This document shows positions 1-10,036 of a DNA stretch of 64,000 nucleotides, piece after piece. The position numbers and the translations under genes are program-made. Origin of the DNA: Tsukamurella sp. 8F (GTDB taxonomy: Bacteria > Actinomycetota > Actinomycetes > Mycobacteriales > Mycobacteriaceae); contig NZ_JARFTP010000009.1 of the NCBI RefSeq assembly GCF_029167375.1, positions 92,475 to 156,474 on the forward strand. Direction: 5' to 3'. Positions within the stretch are counted from its first letter, which is position 1; the number at the start of each line of letters is the position of its first letter. Below the pieces are notes generated by a model that made no database searches, was not told the origin of the DNA, and was given only the letters and a program-made list of their open reading frames with translations.

Positions 1-1670
1 CGGCCGCCGTCGCCGAGCGGCGATTCCTGGCCGAGGTCGAGCATCCGAACATCGTGAAGATCTACAACTTCGTCGAGCATCCGGACTCGAATACCGGTGC
101 GCCCGTGGGCTACATCGTCATGGAGTACGTGGGCGGCGAGTCGATCAAAGGCATCCTCCAGAAGATCCGGGCGACCGAGGGCCACAAGGCATGCCTGCCC
201 CTGCCGCAGGCGATCGCGTATGCGCTCGAGGTCCTCCCGGCGCTCGGCTACCTGCACTCGAAGGACCTGCTGTTCTGCGACTTCAAGCCGGACAACGTGA
301 TCCAGACCGAGGAGCAGCTCAAACTGATCGATCTCGGTGCCGTCCGCGCGATCGAGGACGAGGACAGCCCGATATACGGCACGATCGGATACCAGGCTCC
401 GGAGATCGGCACCGAGGGACCGTCGGTTCAGTCCGACCTCTACACCATCGGGCGCGCCCTCGCAGTCCTGACCTTTCCATTCGACTACCTGCGGGCACAC
501 AAGGAGACGCTGCCCGACGCGACGGAGGAGCCCCTCCTCGCGCAGCAGGAGTCGTACCATCGGTTCCTGCTGCGTGCCACGTCTACGCACAGCGCCTCGC
601 GATTCGCGTCCGCGGACGAGATGCGCGATCAGCTGACCGGCGTGCTCCGCGAAGTACTCGCCGAGCAGGACGGGAAGCCACGGCCCGGAACTTCCACCGA
701 ATTCACCCCCGAGCGTGCGTCGTTCGGGATCACGGCGGCACTCGCCCCGCCGTCGCCCGCCGTCGTGGCGGCCGCACTGCCGGTGCCCAAAGCCGACTCC
801 GATGACCCCTCGGCAGCCTTCCTCGCGACGGTCACGGCGATTGCTCCCGAGCGCGTCGCCGACGAGCTGGGTCACGCCCCGAAGAACAGCCCGGAGGTGC
901 GGCTCCGCCTCGCACGGGCCCACCTCGACGCTGGAGACACGGCAGCTGCGCGGCGGCTCATCGACGGCGTCGCAGCGCTCACGGCAGACTCCGAACGCAC
1001 CTGGCCTATCGCGTGGTACCGCGGCATCGCCGCGCTGACCGACGGAGACGTCTCCGAGGCGGTCGCACAGTTCGACCTGGTGTACTCGGCCGTCCCGGGG
1101 GAGCAGGCGCCCAAGCTGGCCCTCGCCGCCTGCGCAGAGCAGGCGGGCGATCATCGGCGCGCTGCACAGCTCTTCCGCGCGGTGTGGCGCACCGACGCCG
1201 CGTACGTCAGCGCAGCCTTCGGCCTCGCTCGAGCTCTGGCTGCGGACGGCGACCGGCGATCGGCCTACGAGGTCCTGTGCACCGTGCCCGACACCTCGAG
1301 CCACCGGATCACGGCCCGCCTCGCAGCCGCCGCGGCCCGTGTCGAGGCCGTCCGACCCGAGCGACTCGCGGCCGACGATCTTCTCGCGGCCGGCACCCAG
1401 ATCGAAGGTATCGACGACGAGCTCGACGCGCGCCGAAGGGCGCTCGCCTCGGAGCGCGTCCTCGGCAAGGCGCTCGAATGGGTCCATGTCGGCGGCTCGC
1501 CGCCGCCCGACGACGCCACGCCGCTCCTGGGCGCTCGTCTCGCCGAGCCGGACCTCCGCGCCGCCCTCGAAGGCTGCTACCGCACGCTCGCTCGCCATGC
1601 ATCGTCCCCGAAGGAGCGGATCGCGTTGGTGGACAAGGCGAACCGCATTCGGCCGAAGTCGTGGATGTGA
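1..1670 (+). CDS. pknG: Serine/threonine protein kinase PknG, 5' truncated by the window edge
   Basis: The reading frame is open from base 3, and the first GTG (54) lies inside the kinase fold, so the N terminus (in known PknG proteins a rubredoxin-like metal site and the glycine-rich loop) lies outside the window. Visible are the hinge VMEYVGG, the catalytic loop FCDFKPDN with its Asp, LIDLG in place of DFG, and QAPE in the activation segment. A helical TPR-type tail of about 300 residues follows and ends RPKSWM. The HRD arginine is replaced, as in mycobacterial PknG. The family is a soluble kinase that tunes 2-oxoglutarate and glutamate metabolism through the FHA protein GarA/OdhI (family knowledge). 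The stop overlaps a possible GTG start of the phosphatase gene, so the four genes to 4577 are probably one operon. Confidence 0.93.
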   Translation, partial: AAVAERRFLAEVEHPNIVKIYNFVEHPDSNTGAPVGYIVMEYVGGESIKGILQKIRATEGHKACLPLPQAIAYALEVLPALGYLHSKDLLFCDFKPDNVIQTEEQLKLIDLGAVRAIEDEDSPIYGTIGYQAPEIGTEGPSVQSDLYTIGRALAVLTFPFDYLRAHKETLPDATEEPLLAQQESYHRFLLRATSTHSASRFASADEMRDQLTGVLREVLAEQDGKPRPGTSTEFTPERASFGITAALAPPSPAVVAAALPVPKADSDDPSAAFLATVTAIAPERVADELGHAPKNSPEVRLRLARAHLDAGDTAAARRLIDGVAALTADSERTWPIAWYRGIAALTDGDVSEAVAQFDLVYSAVPGEQAPKLALAACAEQAGDHRRAAQLFRAVWRTDAAYVSAAFGLARALAADGDRRSAYEVLCTVPDTSSHRITARLAAAAARVEAVRPERLAADDLLAAGTQIEGIDDELDARRRALASERVLGKALEWVHVGGSPPPDDATPLLGARLAEPDLRAALEGCYRTLARHASSPKERIALVDKANRIRPKSWM

Positions 1671-1675
1671 GTGCC

Positions 1676-2608
1676 ATGACGACATGCCCCGAATGTGGCG
1701 TCGACGTCGCCCGCGATCAGCGGTTCTGCGAGTCGTGCGGACGCCCGCTACTGGTCCGCCGCACCCCGGTCGGAGGAGCCGCAGATCGGACCCGGGTCGA
1801 CTGGGATCTCGGTGCGGTCGTGGGCGTCAGCGACGTCGGCAACCGCCGCACGCGCAACGAGGACGCGATGGCGTTCGCGGTGGTGTCCACGGAGGCCGGC
1901 GGCGCCGGGCCCGCCGCGGCCGTCGCGGTGGTATGTGACGGGGTGGCCACGTCCGACCGGGGGCACCTCGCGTCGCAGGCCGCCGTCGACGTGGCCTGCG
2001 ACGTCCTGCTGGACGCCGTTCTCTCTTCGGGGGCCGCACCGTTCACCATCGAGAATGCAGGCAGCGCAACGCAGGAGGCGGTATCGGGCGCCGTGGCAGT
2101 CGTCAGTGAGCTTGCCGACCCCGCGAACCCGGACACAGCCCCGTCGTGCACATTCGTGTCGGCGGTCGTGACGCCCGGGCAGATCGTCGTCGGCTGGGTG
2201 GGTGACAGCCGTGCCTATTGGCTGGCCGCACCCGAAGGCAGATCCCGGCGACTCACCATCGACGACACCCTCGCGGTCGACCTGATCGCCGCCGGTGTCC
2301 CGGAGGAGGTCGCGAACTCTGCGCCGCAGGGACACGCACTGTCCCGCTGGATAGGCGCAGACGCAGCCGAGACCCACGCGCGGATCGCGACGCTGCGCCC
2401 CGATGGCCCGGGCGTCCTGCTCCTGTGTAGCGACGGTCTGTGGAACTACCTGCCCGAATCCGACATGCTGGCCGCGGTCGTCCACGGTGCCGCTGAGACC
2501 GCTTGGGCTGCGACCGAATCCGTCGAGAACGCACTCGACATGGGCGGCCACGACAACATCACCGCGGTGCTCGTACCGATCCCGCTCGACGAGAGGAGTC
2601 AGCGATGA
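1676..2608 (+). CDS. PP2C-type protein phosphatase with N-terminal zinc ribbon
   Basis: 310 residues. The first 25 form a zinc ribbon with two CxxC pairs (CPEC and CESC). A metal-dependent PPM phosphatase core follows: RNEDAM, VVCDGVATSD (metal Asp, but not the usual DGMGGH), VGWVGDSRAY, LLCSDGLWNYL and GGHDNITAVL. It is expected to reverse Ser/Thr phosphorylation by the adjacent PknG; this is inferred from position. ATG 1676 was chosen. GTG 1667 is in frame, adds three residues and forms a 4-nt GTGA overlap with the pknG stop. The stop overlaps the next start (ATGA at 2605-2608). No membrane segment is visible, so a cytoplasmic enzyme is likely. Confidence 0.9.
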   Translation: MTTCPECGVDVARDQRFCESCGRPLLVRRTPVGGAADRTRVDWDLGAVVGVSDVGNRRTRNEDAMAFAVVSTEAGGAGPAAAVAVVCDGVATSDRGHLASQAAVDVACDVLLDAVLSSGAAPFTIENAGSATQEAVSGAVAVVSELADPANPDTAPSCTFVSAVVTPGQIVVGWVGDSRAYWLAAPEGRSRRLTIDDTLAVDLIAAGVPEEVANSAPQGHALSRWIGADAAETHARIATLRPDGPGVLLLCSDGLWNYLPESDMLAAVVHGAAETAWAATESVENALDMGGHDNITAVLVPIPLDERSQR

Positions 2609-3891
2609 CCGACCATCCCGAGTTCACCGTCGAGGTGTTCCAGAACGAGTACCTCACCGTAGGCGCCACGGACGTGAACGCCATCGTGACGGTGACGTCG
2701 TCCGGGTCCACCGCACCCGGCGTCGGCGACGCCGCCGAAGTGATCGTGGTCGACACGTCGGGTTCGATGGGACAGCCCCCGACCAAGCTGTCCGCGGCCA
2801 AGCAGGCGACGATCGCCGCTATCGACACTCTGCGTAACGGCGTCGAGTTCGCTGTCGTCGCCGGCAATCACGCGGCACGCCCGGTGTACCCGCCGGGCGG
2901 GCTCGCGGTGGCGGGCTCCAAGACCCGCTCGCAGGCCGCAAGCGCCGTACGGCGCCTCGGCCATGGTGGTGGCACGGCGGTCGGATCCTGGCTCCTGATG
3001 GCGGACAGCCTGTTCCGCGAGACCGAAGCGAAGATCAAGCACGTCATCCTGCTCACCGACGGGCGCAACGAGAGCGAGGAACCGGAGGAGCTGGAGGCCG
3101 CGCTGCGCACCGTGTCGGGGCGTTTCGTCGGCGACTGCCGCGGCGTCGGAACCGACTGGGAGGTACCGGAACTGCGCCGCGTCGCGGACGCGCTGCTCGG
3201 CACCGTCGACATCGTGGCCGAGCCCGCCGGGCTCGAAGCGGACTTCCGAGCCATGGCGGGCGCGGCGATGAGCAAGACGATAGGCGAGGTGTCCCTGCGC
3301 CTCTGGACTCCCGAGGGCTCCTCAGTCGTCTTCGTGAAGCAGGTCGAGCCGACGCTGACGGATCTCACCGCCCGTCGCGTCGAGGTGCCGCCCCGCAGCG
3401 GCGACTACCCCACCGGCGCGTGGGGCGCCGAGAGCCGAGATTTCCATGTATGTGTACGTGTTCCGTCCGCATCGGTCGGCGACCGCATGCTCGCGGCACG
3501 GGTCGGCCTCGTCGGATCCGACGAGGCAGTACTCGGCACCGGCAAGGTGCTCGCCGTATGGACGGACGACATGGCTCTGTCCACGAGGATCAACCGTGAG
3601 GTCGCGCACTACACCGGGCAGGCGGATCTAGCGGCGGCGATCCAGGAGGGACTCGAGGCTCGGCGCGCCGGCGACGTCCACACCGCGACCGCGAAGCTCG
3701 GGCGCGCGGTGGAGCTGGCCACGAAGTCCGGCAACAGCGACACCGTCGAGCTGCTGGCAGGCGTCGTGGAGATCGATGATCCCCACACGGGCACAGTACA
3801 TCTCAAGCGCAACGTGGCGGCGGTGGACGAGATGACTCTGGACACCCGCTCATCCAAGACGTTGCGGGTGAAGAAGCAGGGGGGATCATGA
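2605..3891 (+). CDS. VWA-domain protein of the pknG operon
   Basis: 428 residues. A von Willebrand factor A domain starts near residue 45 with an intact MIDAS motif (VVDTSGSMG, DxSxS) and continues to the LLTDGRNE strand. The C-terminal half is beta-rich and then helical and has no motif I recognise. There is no signal peptide or membrane helix, so it should be cytoplasmic. A strong ribosome site (GAGAGGAG, 2591-2598) precedes ATG 2605, which overlaps the phosphatase stop. VWA proteins usually bind protein partners through the metal site. Here it probably links phosphorylation to the FHA reader encoded next; no direct evidence shows the partner. Confidence 0.88.
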   Translation: MTDHPEFTVEVFQNEYLTVGATDVNAIVTVTSSGSTAPGVGDAAEVIVVDTSGSMGQPPTKLSAAKQATIAAIDTLRNGVEFAVVAGNHAARPVYPPGGLAVAGSKTRSQAASAVRRLGHGGGTAVGSWLLMADSLFRETEAKIKHVILLTDGRNESEEPEELEAALRTVSGRFVGDCRGVGTDWEVPELRRVADALLGTVDIVAEPAGLEADFRAMAGAAMSKTIGEVSLRLWTPEGSSVVFVKQVEPTLTDLTARRVEVPPRSGDYPTGAWGAESRDFHVCVRVPSASVGDRMLAARVGLVGSDEAVLGTGKVLAVWTDDMALSTRINREVAHYTGQADLAAAIQEGLEARRAGDVHTATAKLGRAVELATKSGNSDTVELLAGVVEIDDPHTGTVHLKRNVAAVDEMTLDTRSSKTLRVKKQGGS

Positions 3892-4577
3892 ACACCTGCC
3901 CGCAGGGGCACAGCTCCAGCGACGACGAGTTCTGCGACGTGTGCGGTCTCTCGATCGGAGGCGGTACTCCCCCGCCCGCAGGCGCAGCGCCTTCCGCTCT
4001 CTCGGGTGGGCCCGACCCGGCACCTCCGCCGGGCGCGCGGTGCGTCGCCTGTGGCGGTGAGCTCGCCGGTCGGTTCTGCGAGGAGTGCGGTCACGATTCG
4101 CTGCAGCCCGTGGCCGCAGCGTCCGCGTCAACCCCGACGTCCGCGTCGGTCGCCGCGCCGCAGCAGTGGACGGCGATCGTGACCGCGGACCGCACGTACT
4201 TCGACTCGGTGATCGCGGACGAGGGCCCCGACGCCGGAGGAATCACGTTTCCGCCCTTCTGTCCGGACCGCACGTTCAGCCTCGATGGCACACAGGTCAC
4301 CGTCGGGCGTGCGAGCCGCAGCCGCGGCATCCACCCCGACATCGACCTCACGGGCCCACCTGAGGACCCCGGCGTCTCTCACCTGCACGCCGTGTTGCTC
4401 GCCCGCGACGACGGAGACTGGTCGGTCATCGATCTCGGATCGTCCAACGGCACATCGGTGAACGGCGATCCTCTCGCCGCGAACGCTCCTCGCCCGGTAG
4501 GCACGGGCGACATCATCCACCTCGGCGCCTGGACCCGCATCACCCTGCGGCCGTCCGGCGACAGCCGCTCGGAATAG
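3888..4577 (+). CDS. FHA-domain protein with two zinc-ribbon motifs
   Basis: 229 residues. The N terminus holds two zinc ribbons (CPQG...CDVC and CVAC...CEEC), joined by a Pro/Ala linker. After a second low-complexity linker (residues about 70-85) comes a C-terminal FHA domain with the expected signatures: VTVGRASRSR, GVSHLHA, and DLGSSNGTSVNG. FHA domains bind phosphothreonine, so this is the likely reader of PknG-operon phosphorylation. It resembles GarA/OdhI only in having one FHA domain; the zinc ribbons and length differ. ATG 3888 overlaps the VWA stop by 4 nt. The last codon lies 22 nt from the stop of the convergent gene at 4600. Confidence 0.9.
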   Translation: MNTCPQGHSSSDDEFCDVCGLSIGGGTPPPAGAAPSALSGGPDPAPPPGARCVACGGELAGRFCEECGHDSLQPVAAASASTPTSASVAAPQQWTAIVTADRTYFDSVIADEGPDAGGITFPPFCPDRTFSLDGTQVTVGRASRSRGIHPDIDLTGPPEDPGVSHLHAVLLARDDGDWSVIDLGSSNGTSVNGDPLAANAPRPVGTGDIIHLGAWTRITLRPSGDSRSE

Positions 4578-4599
4578 CTCCCGCAACAGGCCCTCCGAT

Positions 4600-5013
4600 T
4601 CAGGAACTGCCCGCCGCAGCCTCGGACGAGGAGCCCGCGCGACGGAGGGCACAGAGTATCCGGCTACGCCGGAGAAGGACCGCGGCTCCGCCCCACGGGA
4701 TGCTCCACAGCCTGCCCGCCCGGGACATCCACGCCTCCGCCTCCACTCGATCGCCACCCGGAGCGGCGAACCGTACAGACAGCACCGGGCCGCGGAGGCT
4801 CGTGAACCGGGTACGGCGTCGCATGTTCAGGTCACCGGGGCCGTCTTCGAGGAGCCAGCCCGCGGCGTCGCCTGCGCGATAGACGGTGTGCCGAGCCTGC
4901 GCGAGCGTCAGGCCGACGCTGCAGCCTCGCCGCGGCCGACGCACCAGAGCGGTCGCAAGCCCCTCCCCGGCCGCCAGAACCGCCACGACCACGAGCACGA
5001 CCAACAGCACCAT
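4600..5013 (-). CDS. Small membrane-anchored protein of unknown function
   Basis: 137 residues. One strong N-terminal transmembrane helix (residues about 1-25, rich in V, L and A) precedes a basic cytoplasmic domain of about 110 residues with no family motif I know. ATG 5013 was chosen because AGGGGG lies 7 nt upstream. An in-frame GTG at 5052 would add 13 residues. The layout recalls DUF2550-type actinobacterial proteins (TM helix plus small cytoplasmic domain), but the sequence is not a clear match. It is convergent with the FHA gene and downstream of mntH on the same strand, 94 nt away. Confidence 0.55.
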   Translation of the reverse strand: MVLLVVLVVVAVLAAGEGLATALVRRPRRGCSVGLTLAQARHTVYRAGDAAGWLLEDGPGDLNMRRRTRFTSLRGPVLSVRFAAPGGDRVEAEAWMSRAGRLWSIPWGGAAVLLRRSRILCALRRAGSSSEAAAGSS

Positions 5014-5107
5014 GACGGCACCCCCTGGAGCCGAAACCTCTTCTGCCACCACGGTACTGCGAGATCCGTCGTGCCGCCACCGGATGCGCGAACGAGGCGG
5101 GATCTGG

Positions 5108-6361
5108 TCAGCCGGCGCCAGTCAGCGTCAGGCCGATGAGAGCCACGTTGAGTACGACGATCACGACGGCGGCCACCATCGAACCCCAACGCAATACGGC
5201 GCCGTCGGCATACGAGCCCATGATCGCGCGGTCGGCGGTGTACCGCCGGAGCGGAATCAAGGCGAACGGGATGCCGAAGCTGAGCACGACCTGGGAGATG
5301 ACCAGCGCCGTGGTGGGTTCGACGCCGGAGCCGAGCACGATCAAGGCCGGGATCAACGTGACCGCCCGGCGCACGAACCGCGGGATCCGCCGCTTCAACA
5401 GCCCCGCCATGATCGAAGCGCCGGCGTAGGACCCCACGGATGTCGACGCGAGCCCCGATGCCAGCAGGCCGACAGCGAAGACGGCCGCCACGGCGGGCCC
5501 CAGTGAATCCCGCACGGCCGCATGGGCTCCCTCGATAGTGTCGGTCCCCTCGCGCCCGCGCAGACTGTGCGCCGCGAGGACCAGCAGCGCGATGTTCACA
5601 GTGCCGGCGACGGCGAGCGCGATGAGCACGTCGTAGCGGGTTACGCGCACCAGGCGCCGCAGACGCCTGTCTCGATCGACGGCGGCCTCACCCGAGGCGC
5701 CGTGCCGGTCCAGCACGAGCGAAGAATGCAGGTAGATCGCATGTGGCATCACCGTGGCGCCGAGCATCGACGCCGCGAGGAGCACCGTCTCCGTCCCGTC
5801 GAGGCGCGGGACGAGCCCGGAGAGGATGCTCCCGCCGTCGGGCGGGTCCACCACGAGCCCCGCCAGGAACCCGACGACGATCACGGCGAGGAGCACCATG
5901 ATCACCGCCTCGAACCGACGCTGCCGACGCCCCTGCAGCATGAGAAGCAAGAGCGACGCGACACCGACGATGACCCCACCGAACACCAGCGGCAGTCCGA
6001 ACAACAGGTGCAATGCCACGGCACCGCCGATAACCTCCGCGATATCCGTTGCAGCGGCTACGATCTCGGCCTGTCCCCAGAACGCGAGGCGGGCACCCCG
6101 CGGGAGCCGCTCGCCCAGCACCTGCGGCAACGAGCGACCGCTCACCAGCCCCAGTTTCGCCGACTGGTACTGGATCATCACGGCCATCACGTTCGCCACG
6201 ACCAGCACCCAGATGAGCAGATACCCGTACTTCGCGCCCGCCGTGATGTTGGCGGCGACGTTGCCCGGGTCGACATAGGCGATCGCGGCGACGAACGCCG
6301 GGCCCAGGAGGAGGGCACCGCGCGCCGCCCCACCCTTGGCGGTACCAACAGTAGTCAACAC
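5108..6361 (-). CDS. mntH: NRAMP-family proton-coupled Mn2+/divalent metal transporter
   Basis: 417 residues with about 11 hydrophobic segments. The NRAMP signature DPGN in the first helix (AYVDPGNVAANI) and the MPHAIYLHSS motif of helix 6, both metal-site elements, are present. The family imports Mn2+ or Fe2+ with protons across the cytoplasmic membrane. The start is GTG 6361; TTG 6358 is the next in-frame option and has AAAGGTG directly upstream. A DtxR/MntR-like palindrome ends 4 nt before the GTG, suggesting metal-dependent repression. The neighbouring FKBP gene is separated by a strong hairpin, so mntH probably has its own promoter. Confidence 0.9.
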   Translation of the reverse strand: MLTTVGTAKGGAARGALLLGPAFVAAIAYVDPGNVAANITAGAKYGYLLIWVLVVANVMAVMIQYQSAKLGLVSGRSLPQVLGERLPRGARLAFWGQAEIVAAATDIAEVIGGAVALHLLFGLPLVFGGVIVGVASLLLLMLQGRRQRRFEAVIMVLLAVIVVGFLAGLVVDPPDGGSILSGLVPRLDGTETVLLAASMLGATVMPHAIYLHSSLVLDRHGASGEAAVDRDRRLRRLVRVTRYDVLIALAVAGTVNIALLVLAAHSLRGREGTDTIEGAHAAVRDSLGPAVAAVFAVGLLASGLASTSVGSYAGASIMAGLLKRRIPRFVRRAVTLIPALIVLGSGVEPTTALVISQVVLSFGIPFALIPLRRYTADRAIMGSYADGAVLRWGSMVAAVVIVVLNVALIGLTLTGAG

Positions 6362-6364
6362 CTT

Positions 6365-6383
6365 TTAAGGTTAGCCCTAAGAT
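6365..6383. promoter_or_regulatory. Putative DtxR/IdeR/MntR-type metal box upstream of mntH
   Basis: TTAAGGTTAGCCCTAAGAT is an imperfect palindrome. Read on the mntH strand it contains GGGCTAACCTTAA, close to one half and the centre of the DtxR consensus TTAGGTTAGGCTAACCTAA (consensus from memory). It ends 4 nt before the mntH start codon, where a bound repressor would block transcription or the start site. Which metalloregulator binds cannot be told from the sequence. Confidence 0.5.
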
Positions 6384-6444
6384 TTGATTTCGGCCAGCCG
6401 AAAACTCTCGAGCGGGGCGGCTCGGCGATCAGTGCTCGCCGGGT

Positions 6445-6501
6445 GTACCGAGAGCACGAAGGCGGGTGCGGCCGACCGGCCCCACCCGCCTCTCGCGGTA
6501 C
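6445..6501 (-). terminator. Hairpin terminator after the FKBP gene
   Basis: GGCGGGTG (6461-6468) pairs with CACCCGCC (6483-6490) around a second stem GGCC/GGCC. Weaker outer pairing of GTACC with GGTAC extends it to 6445-6501. It lies 6 nt past the FKBP stop and before mntH. There is no U tract, as is usual in actinobacterial terminators. Confidence 0.6.
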
Positions 6502-6506
6502 GTGGA

Positions 6507-6875
6507 CTAGCTGACGCCCAGCAGGTCGATGATGAAGACCAGGGTCTTCCCCGACAGCCGATGGCCACCTCCGGCAGGCCCGTAGGCGAGCTCCGGCGGG
6601 ATGGTCAGCTGGCGGCGGCCGCCGACCTTCATCCCCGGGATGCCCTGCTGCCAGCCGGCGATCAGGCTGCGGAGCGGGAAGTTGATGGACTCGCCGCGGT
6701 TCCACGACGAGTCGAACTCCTCACCCGAGTCGTACTCCACGCCGACGTAGTGGACGTCGACGGTGCTGTCGGCGGTCGCCTCTGCGCCGTCGCCGACAGC
6801 GAGATCCTTGATCACGAGCTCGGCGGGGGCGGGACCCTCCTGGAACTCGACCGCGGGCTTGCTGTTCTCGGTCAA
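6507..6875 (-). CDS. FKBP-type peptidyl-prolyl cis-trans isomerase
   Basis: 122 residues, a single FKBP domain: VHYVGVEYDSGEEFDSSW, INFPLRSLIAGWQQGIPGM, GGRRQLTIPPELAYG and the C-terminal LVFIIDLLGVS. It catalyses proline isomerisation in the cytoplasm (no signal peptide). The start was set at TTG 6875 because a strong ribosome site (AAGGGAG, 6887-6881) lies 5 nt upstream. ATG 6926 is also in frame and overlaps the citrate synthase stop (TGATG), but it would add 17 unconserved residues. The gene follows the citrate synthase gene by 50 nt and is probably co-transcribed with it, an arrangement I recall from related genera. Confidence 0.9.
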   Translation of the reverse strand: MTENSKPAVEFQEGPAPAELVIKDLAVGDGAEATADSTVDVHYVGVEYDSGEEFDSSWNRGESINFPLRSLIAGWQQGIPGMKVGGRRQLTIPPELAYGPAGGGHRLSGKTLVFIIDLLGVS

Positions 6876-6925
6876 CTCATCTCCCTTGATCAGGCGGTGC
6901 AGATTGTCTCGCCGGATGGGCGGCA

Positions 6926-8236
<1,311 letters not shown>

Positions 8237-8356
8237 TTGTGTATCCCCTCGCTGTGGTCGGCTGTGTACTACCCAAGGAAAAACCTAGCGGCAACCCGCG
8301 AAGGCCCGCCACGGAGGGTCGCTTCCGTGACGTGTGCAAGACCGATATACCTTCAG

Positions 8357-9262
8357 TCACCGAATCCCCCATCTGGTCGACCAGCGGGCACCCGGAGCGA
8401 TCGTGATCACGTCGACCCCAGTATGAAGGGCATTAGGCGGACTCGTCATGGGTTCCACCGCGACCGCGCGGTCCTCGCCGCCGCCCGGGGCTCGGCCCGG
8501 GAAACCCTGCCCGTTCGCGGGATCCGCGACGAATACCTGAACCCAGGATAGTTCGGGCCCGGTCCACAGCTCCGTCCGGGCATCCGGTCCGCGCAGCACG
8601 TATCGGTTGCCGGTCTGCGTGAACGGCGTGTCGAGCTGCCGGCCCGCGAGCGCGCGGGCGGCTCGGAAGTCGTAATCGGTGCCCTCGACGGTGACCGGCG
8701 GACCGTCCGGCAGCTTCCGCGCATCCAGCGGCTGCACCAGGCCGGCACCGAGCTCGAGCGTGCAGTCGTCCACGGGTGCATCGCCCACTCGCAGGAAGGT
8801 ATGGAAGCCGAGTGCGAAGGGCAGCGCGGAGTCGCCCTGGTTCTCGGCGGTGAACTCGACCACGAGTCCATCTCCGGAGACCGAGTAACGGACACGCAGG
8901 TGCAGGTCGTAGGGCCAACCCGGATGCCTGCCGACGTCCACGGCAAGCGTGACCGCATCCTGCTCGATCTCCACGTCCGACCAGTCGACGCGTCGTACGA
9001 AGCCGTGGTTGGCGTTGTGCAGGTCCGGTTCGGTGATCTCGAGATGGTGCTCGGCGCCGCCGAACGAATAGAAGCCGTCCTCAGTGCGATTGGGCCACGG
9101 CGCGAGGATCAGACCCGCCGAGAGCGGGGGTTTCACACCGAGCGGCCACTCCTCGGTGAGAGGCACGTCATCGCGGCGGAGGCCGCGCAGCCCGGCACCC
9201 GTTCGTGCGATCTGCGCGGAGTATCCGCCCGAGGTGATGGTGAACCCCGGTTGCACCGTCAT
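8357..9262 (-). CDS. Aldose 1-epimerase (mutarotase) family protein
   Basis: 301 residues with the galactose-mutarotase beta-sandwich pattern: LAPWPNRTEDGFYSFGG (the N-P-x-R substrate motif), NHGFVRRVDW with the conserved His, FALGFHTFLRV with the second His, and the C-terminal AVEPMTSPPNA with the catalytic Glu. It interconverts alpha and beta anomers of a sugar; the exact sugar is unknown. ATG 9262 was chosen because TACTAT lies 7 nt upstream with no Shine-Dalgarno sequence, the leaderless layout seen across this window. ATG 9271 is also in frame. Confidence 0.88.
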   Translation of the reverse strand: MTVQPGFTITSGGYSAQIARTGAGLRGLRRDDVPLTEEWPLGVKPPLSAGLILAPWPNRTEDGFYSFGGAEHHLEITEPDLHNANHGFVRRVDWSDVEIEQDAVTLAVDVGRHPGWPYDLHLRVRYSVSGDGLVVEFTAENQGDSALPFALGFHTFLRVGDAPVDDCTLELGAGLVQPLDARKLPDGPPVTVEGTDYDFRAARALAGRQLDTPFTQTGNRYVLRGPDARTELWTGPELSWVQVFVADPANGQGFPGRAPGGGEDRAVAVEPMTSPPNALHTGVDVITIAPGARWSTRWGIR

Positions 9263-9350
9263 GGGGGTCATAGTACGGCCGATGTCGTGAAACGTCGTGG
9301 CCACCTTCCCCATCGCTGCGCGTGCAACCTCGTGCAACGCGGCGCCCGCG

Positions 9351-10022
9351 TCACCCGTGGGCGCGCGCGACGGCCCCGGCGATGAGCGTCGCCACCGCCG
9401 ACTCCAGGGCCGGGACCAGCTCGACGCGCAGCACCTCGAGACTCGGATCCTCCTCGTACGCGGCCGTGCACGCGGCCGCCTGTTCGGCCTGCAGATAGAA
9501 CGCGCCGGCCAGGGTCAGCGCGGTGAGGCAGACGCTCGGCGCCGCGGCGCCGAGCTCGGGTACGACACGCAGCAGCACGTCGACCACCTCGCCGAGGGCG
9601 TCGCGCAAGGCGCGCTTGCATCGGACCACCGCCTCGGTCGAGACGTTCCGCTCGAGCACGGCGGACTGCGCCGCGAGGAGATCGAGGAGTTCGGGGCGGG
9701 CGGCGGCGCCCTCGGCGAACAGTGCGGCGAAACGGTCGGTACGCGCTTCTATCGGTGCGTCGAAGTCGACGGTGGCAGCAACGTCGGCGGCGAGCGCGCC
9801 CAGCCATGCGACAGAGGAGCGGACGAGCAGCTCCATGAGTATCTCTTCACGGGACTCGAAGTAGCGCAACACATTCGACTTCGCCAGCCCGACGCGTCGG
9901 CTCAGCTCGTTGAGCGAGACGGCCGACACCGGCATCTCTCCCAGCATCGCGGCCGCCGCGGCGAGGATCGCCTCTCGACGCTGCTCGCGCTGCTCCGCGC
10001 TGCGTGCCCGCTGGAATCCCAT
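9351..10022 (-). CDS. TetR-family transcriptional regulator
   Basis: 223 residues. The N-terminal helix-turn-helix (residues about 15-60) reads VSLNELSRRVGLAKSNVLRYFESREEIL, followed by an all-helical ligand domain. ATG 10022 has TAAACT 7 nt upstream (10035-10030) and no ribosome site, so the mRNA is probably leaderless. It diverges from a short-chain dehydrogenase gene across 113 nt that carry three copies of AGACCG-N-CGGTCT, the likely operators. TetR proteins in this arrangement usually repress themselves and the divergent gene until a ligand, often the enzyme's substrate, binds. Confidence 0.93.
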   Translation of the reverse strand: MGFQRARSAEQREQRREAILAAAAAMLGEMPVSAVSLNELSRRVGLAKSNVLRYFESREEILMELLVRSSVAWLGALAADVAATVDFDAPIEARTDRFAALFAEGAAARPELLDLLAAQSAVLERNVSTEAVVRCKRALRDALGEVVDVLLRVVPELGAAAPSVCLTALTLAGAFYLQAEQAAACTAAYEEDPSLEVLRVELVPALESAVATLIAGAVARAHG

Positions 10023-10036
10023 GCGCGGTAGTTTAC

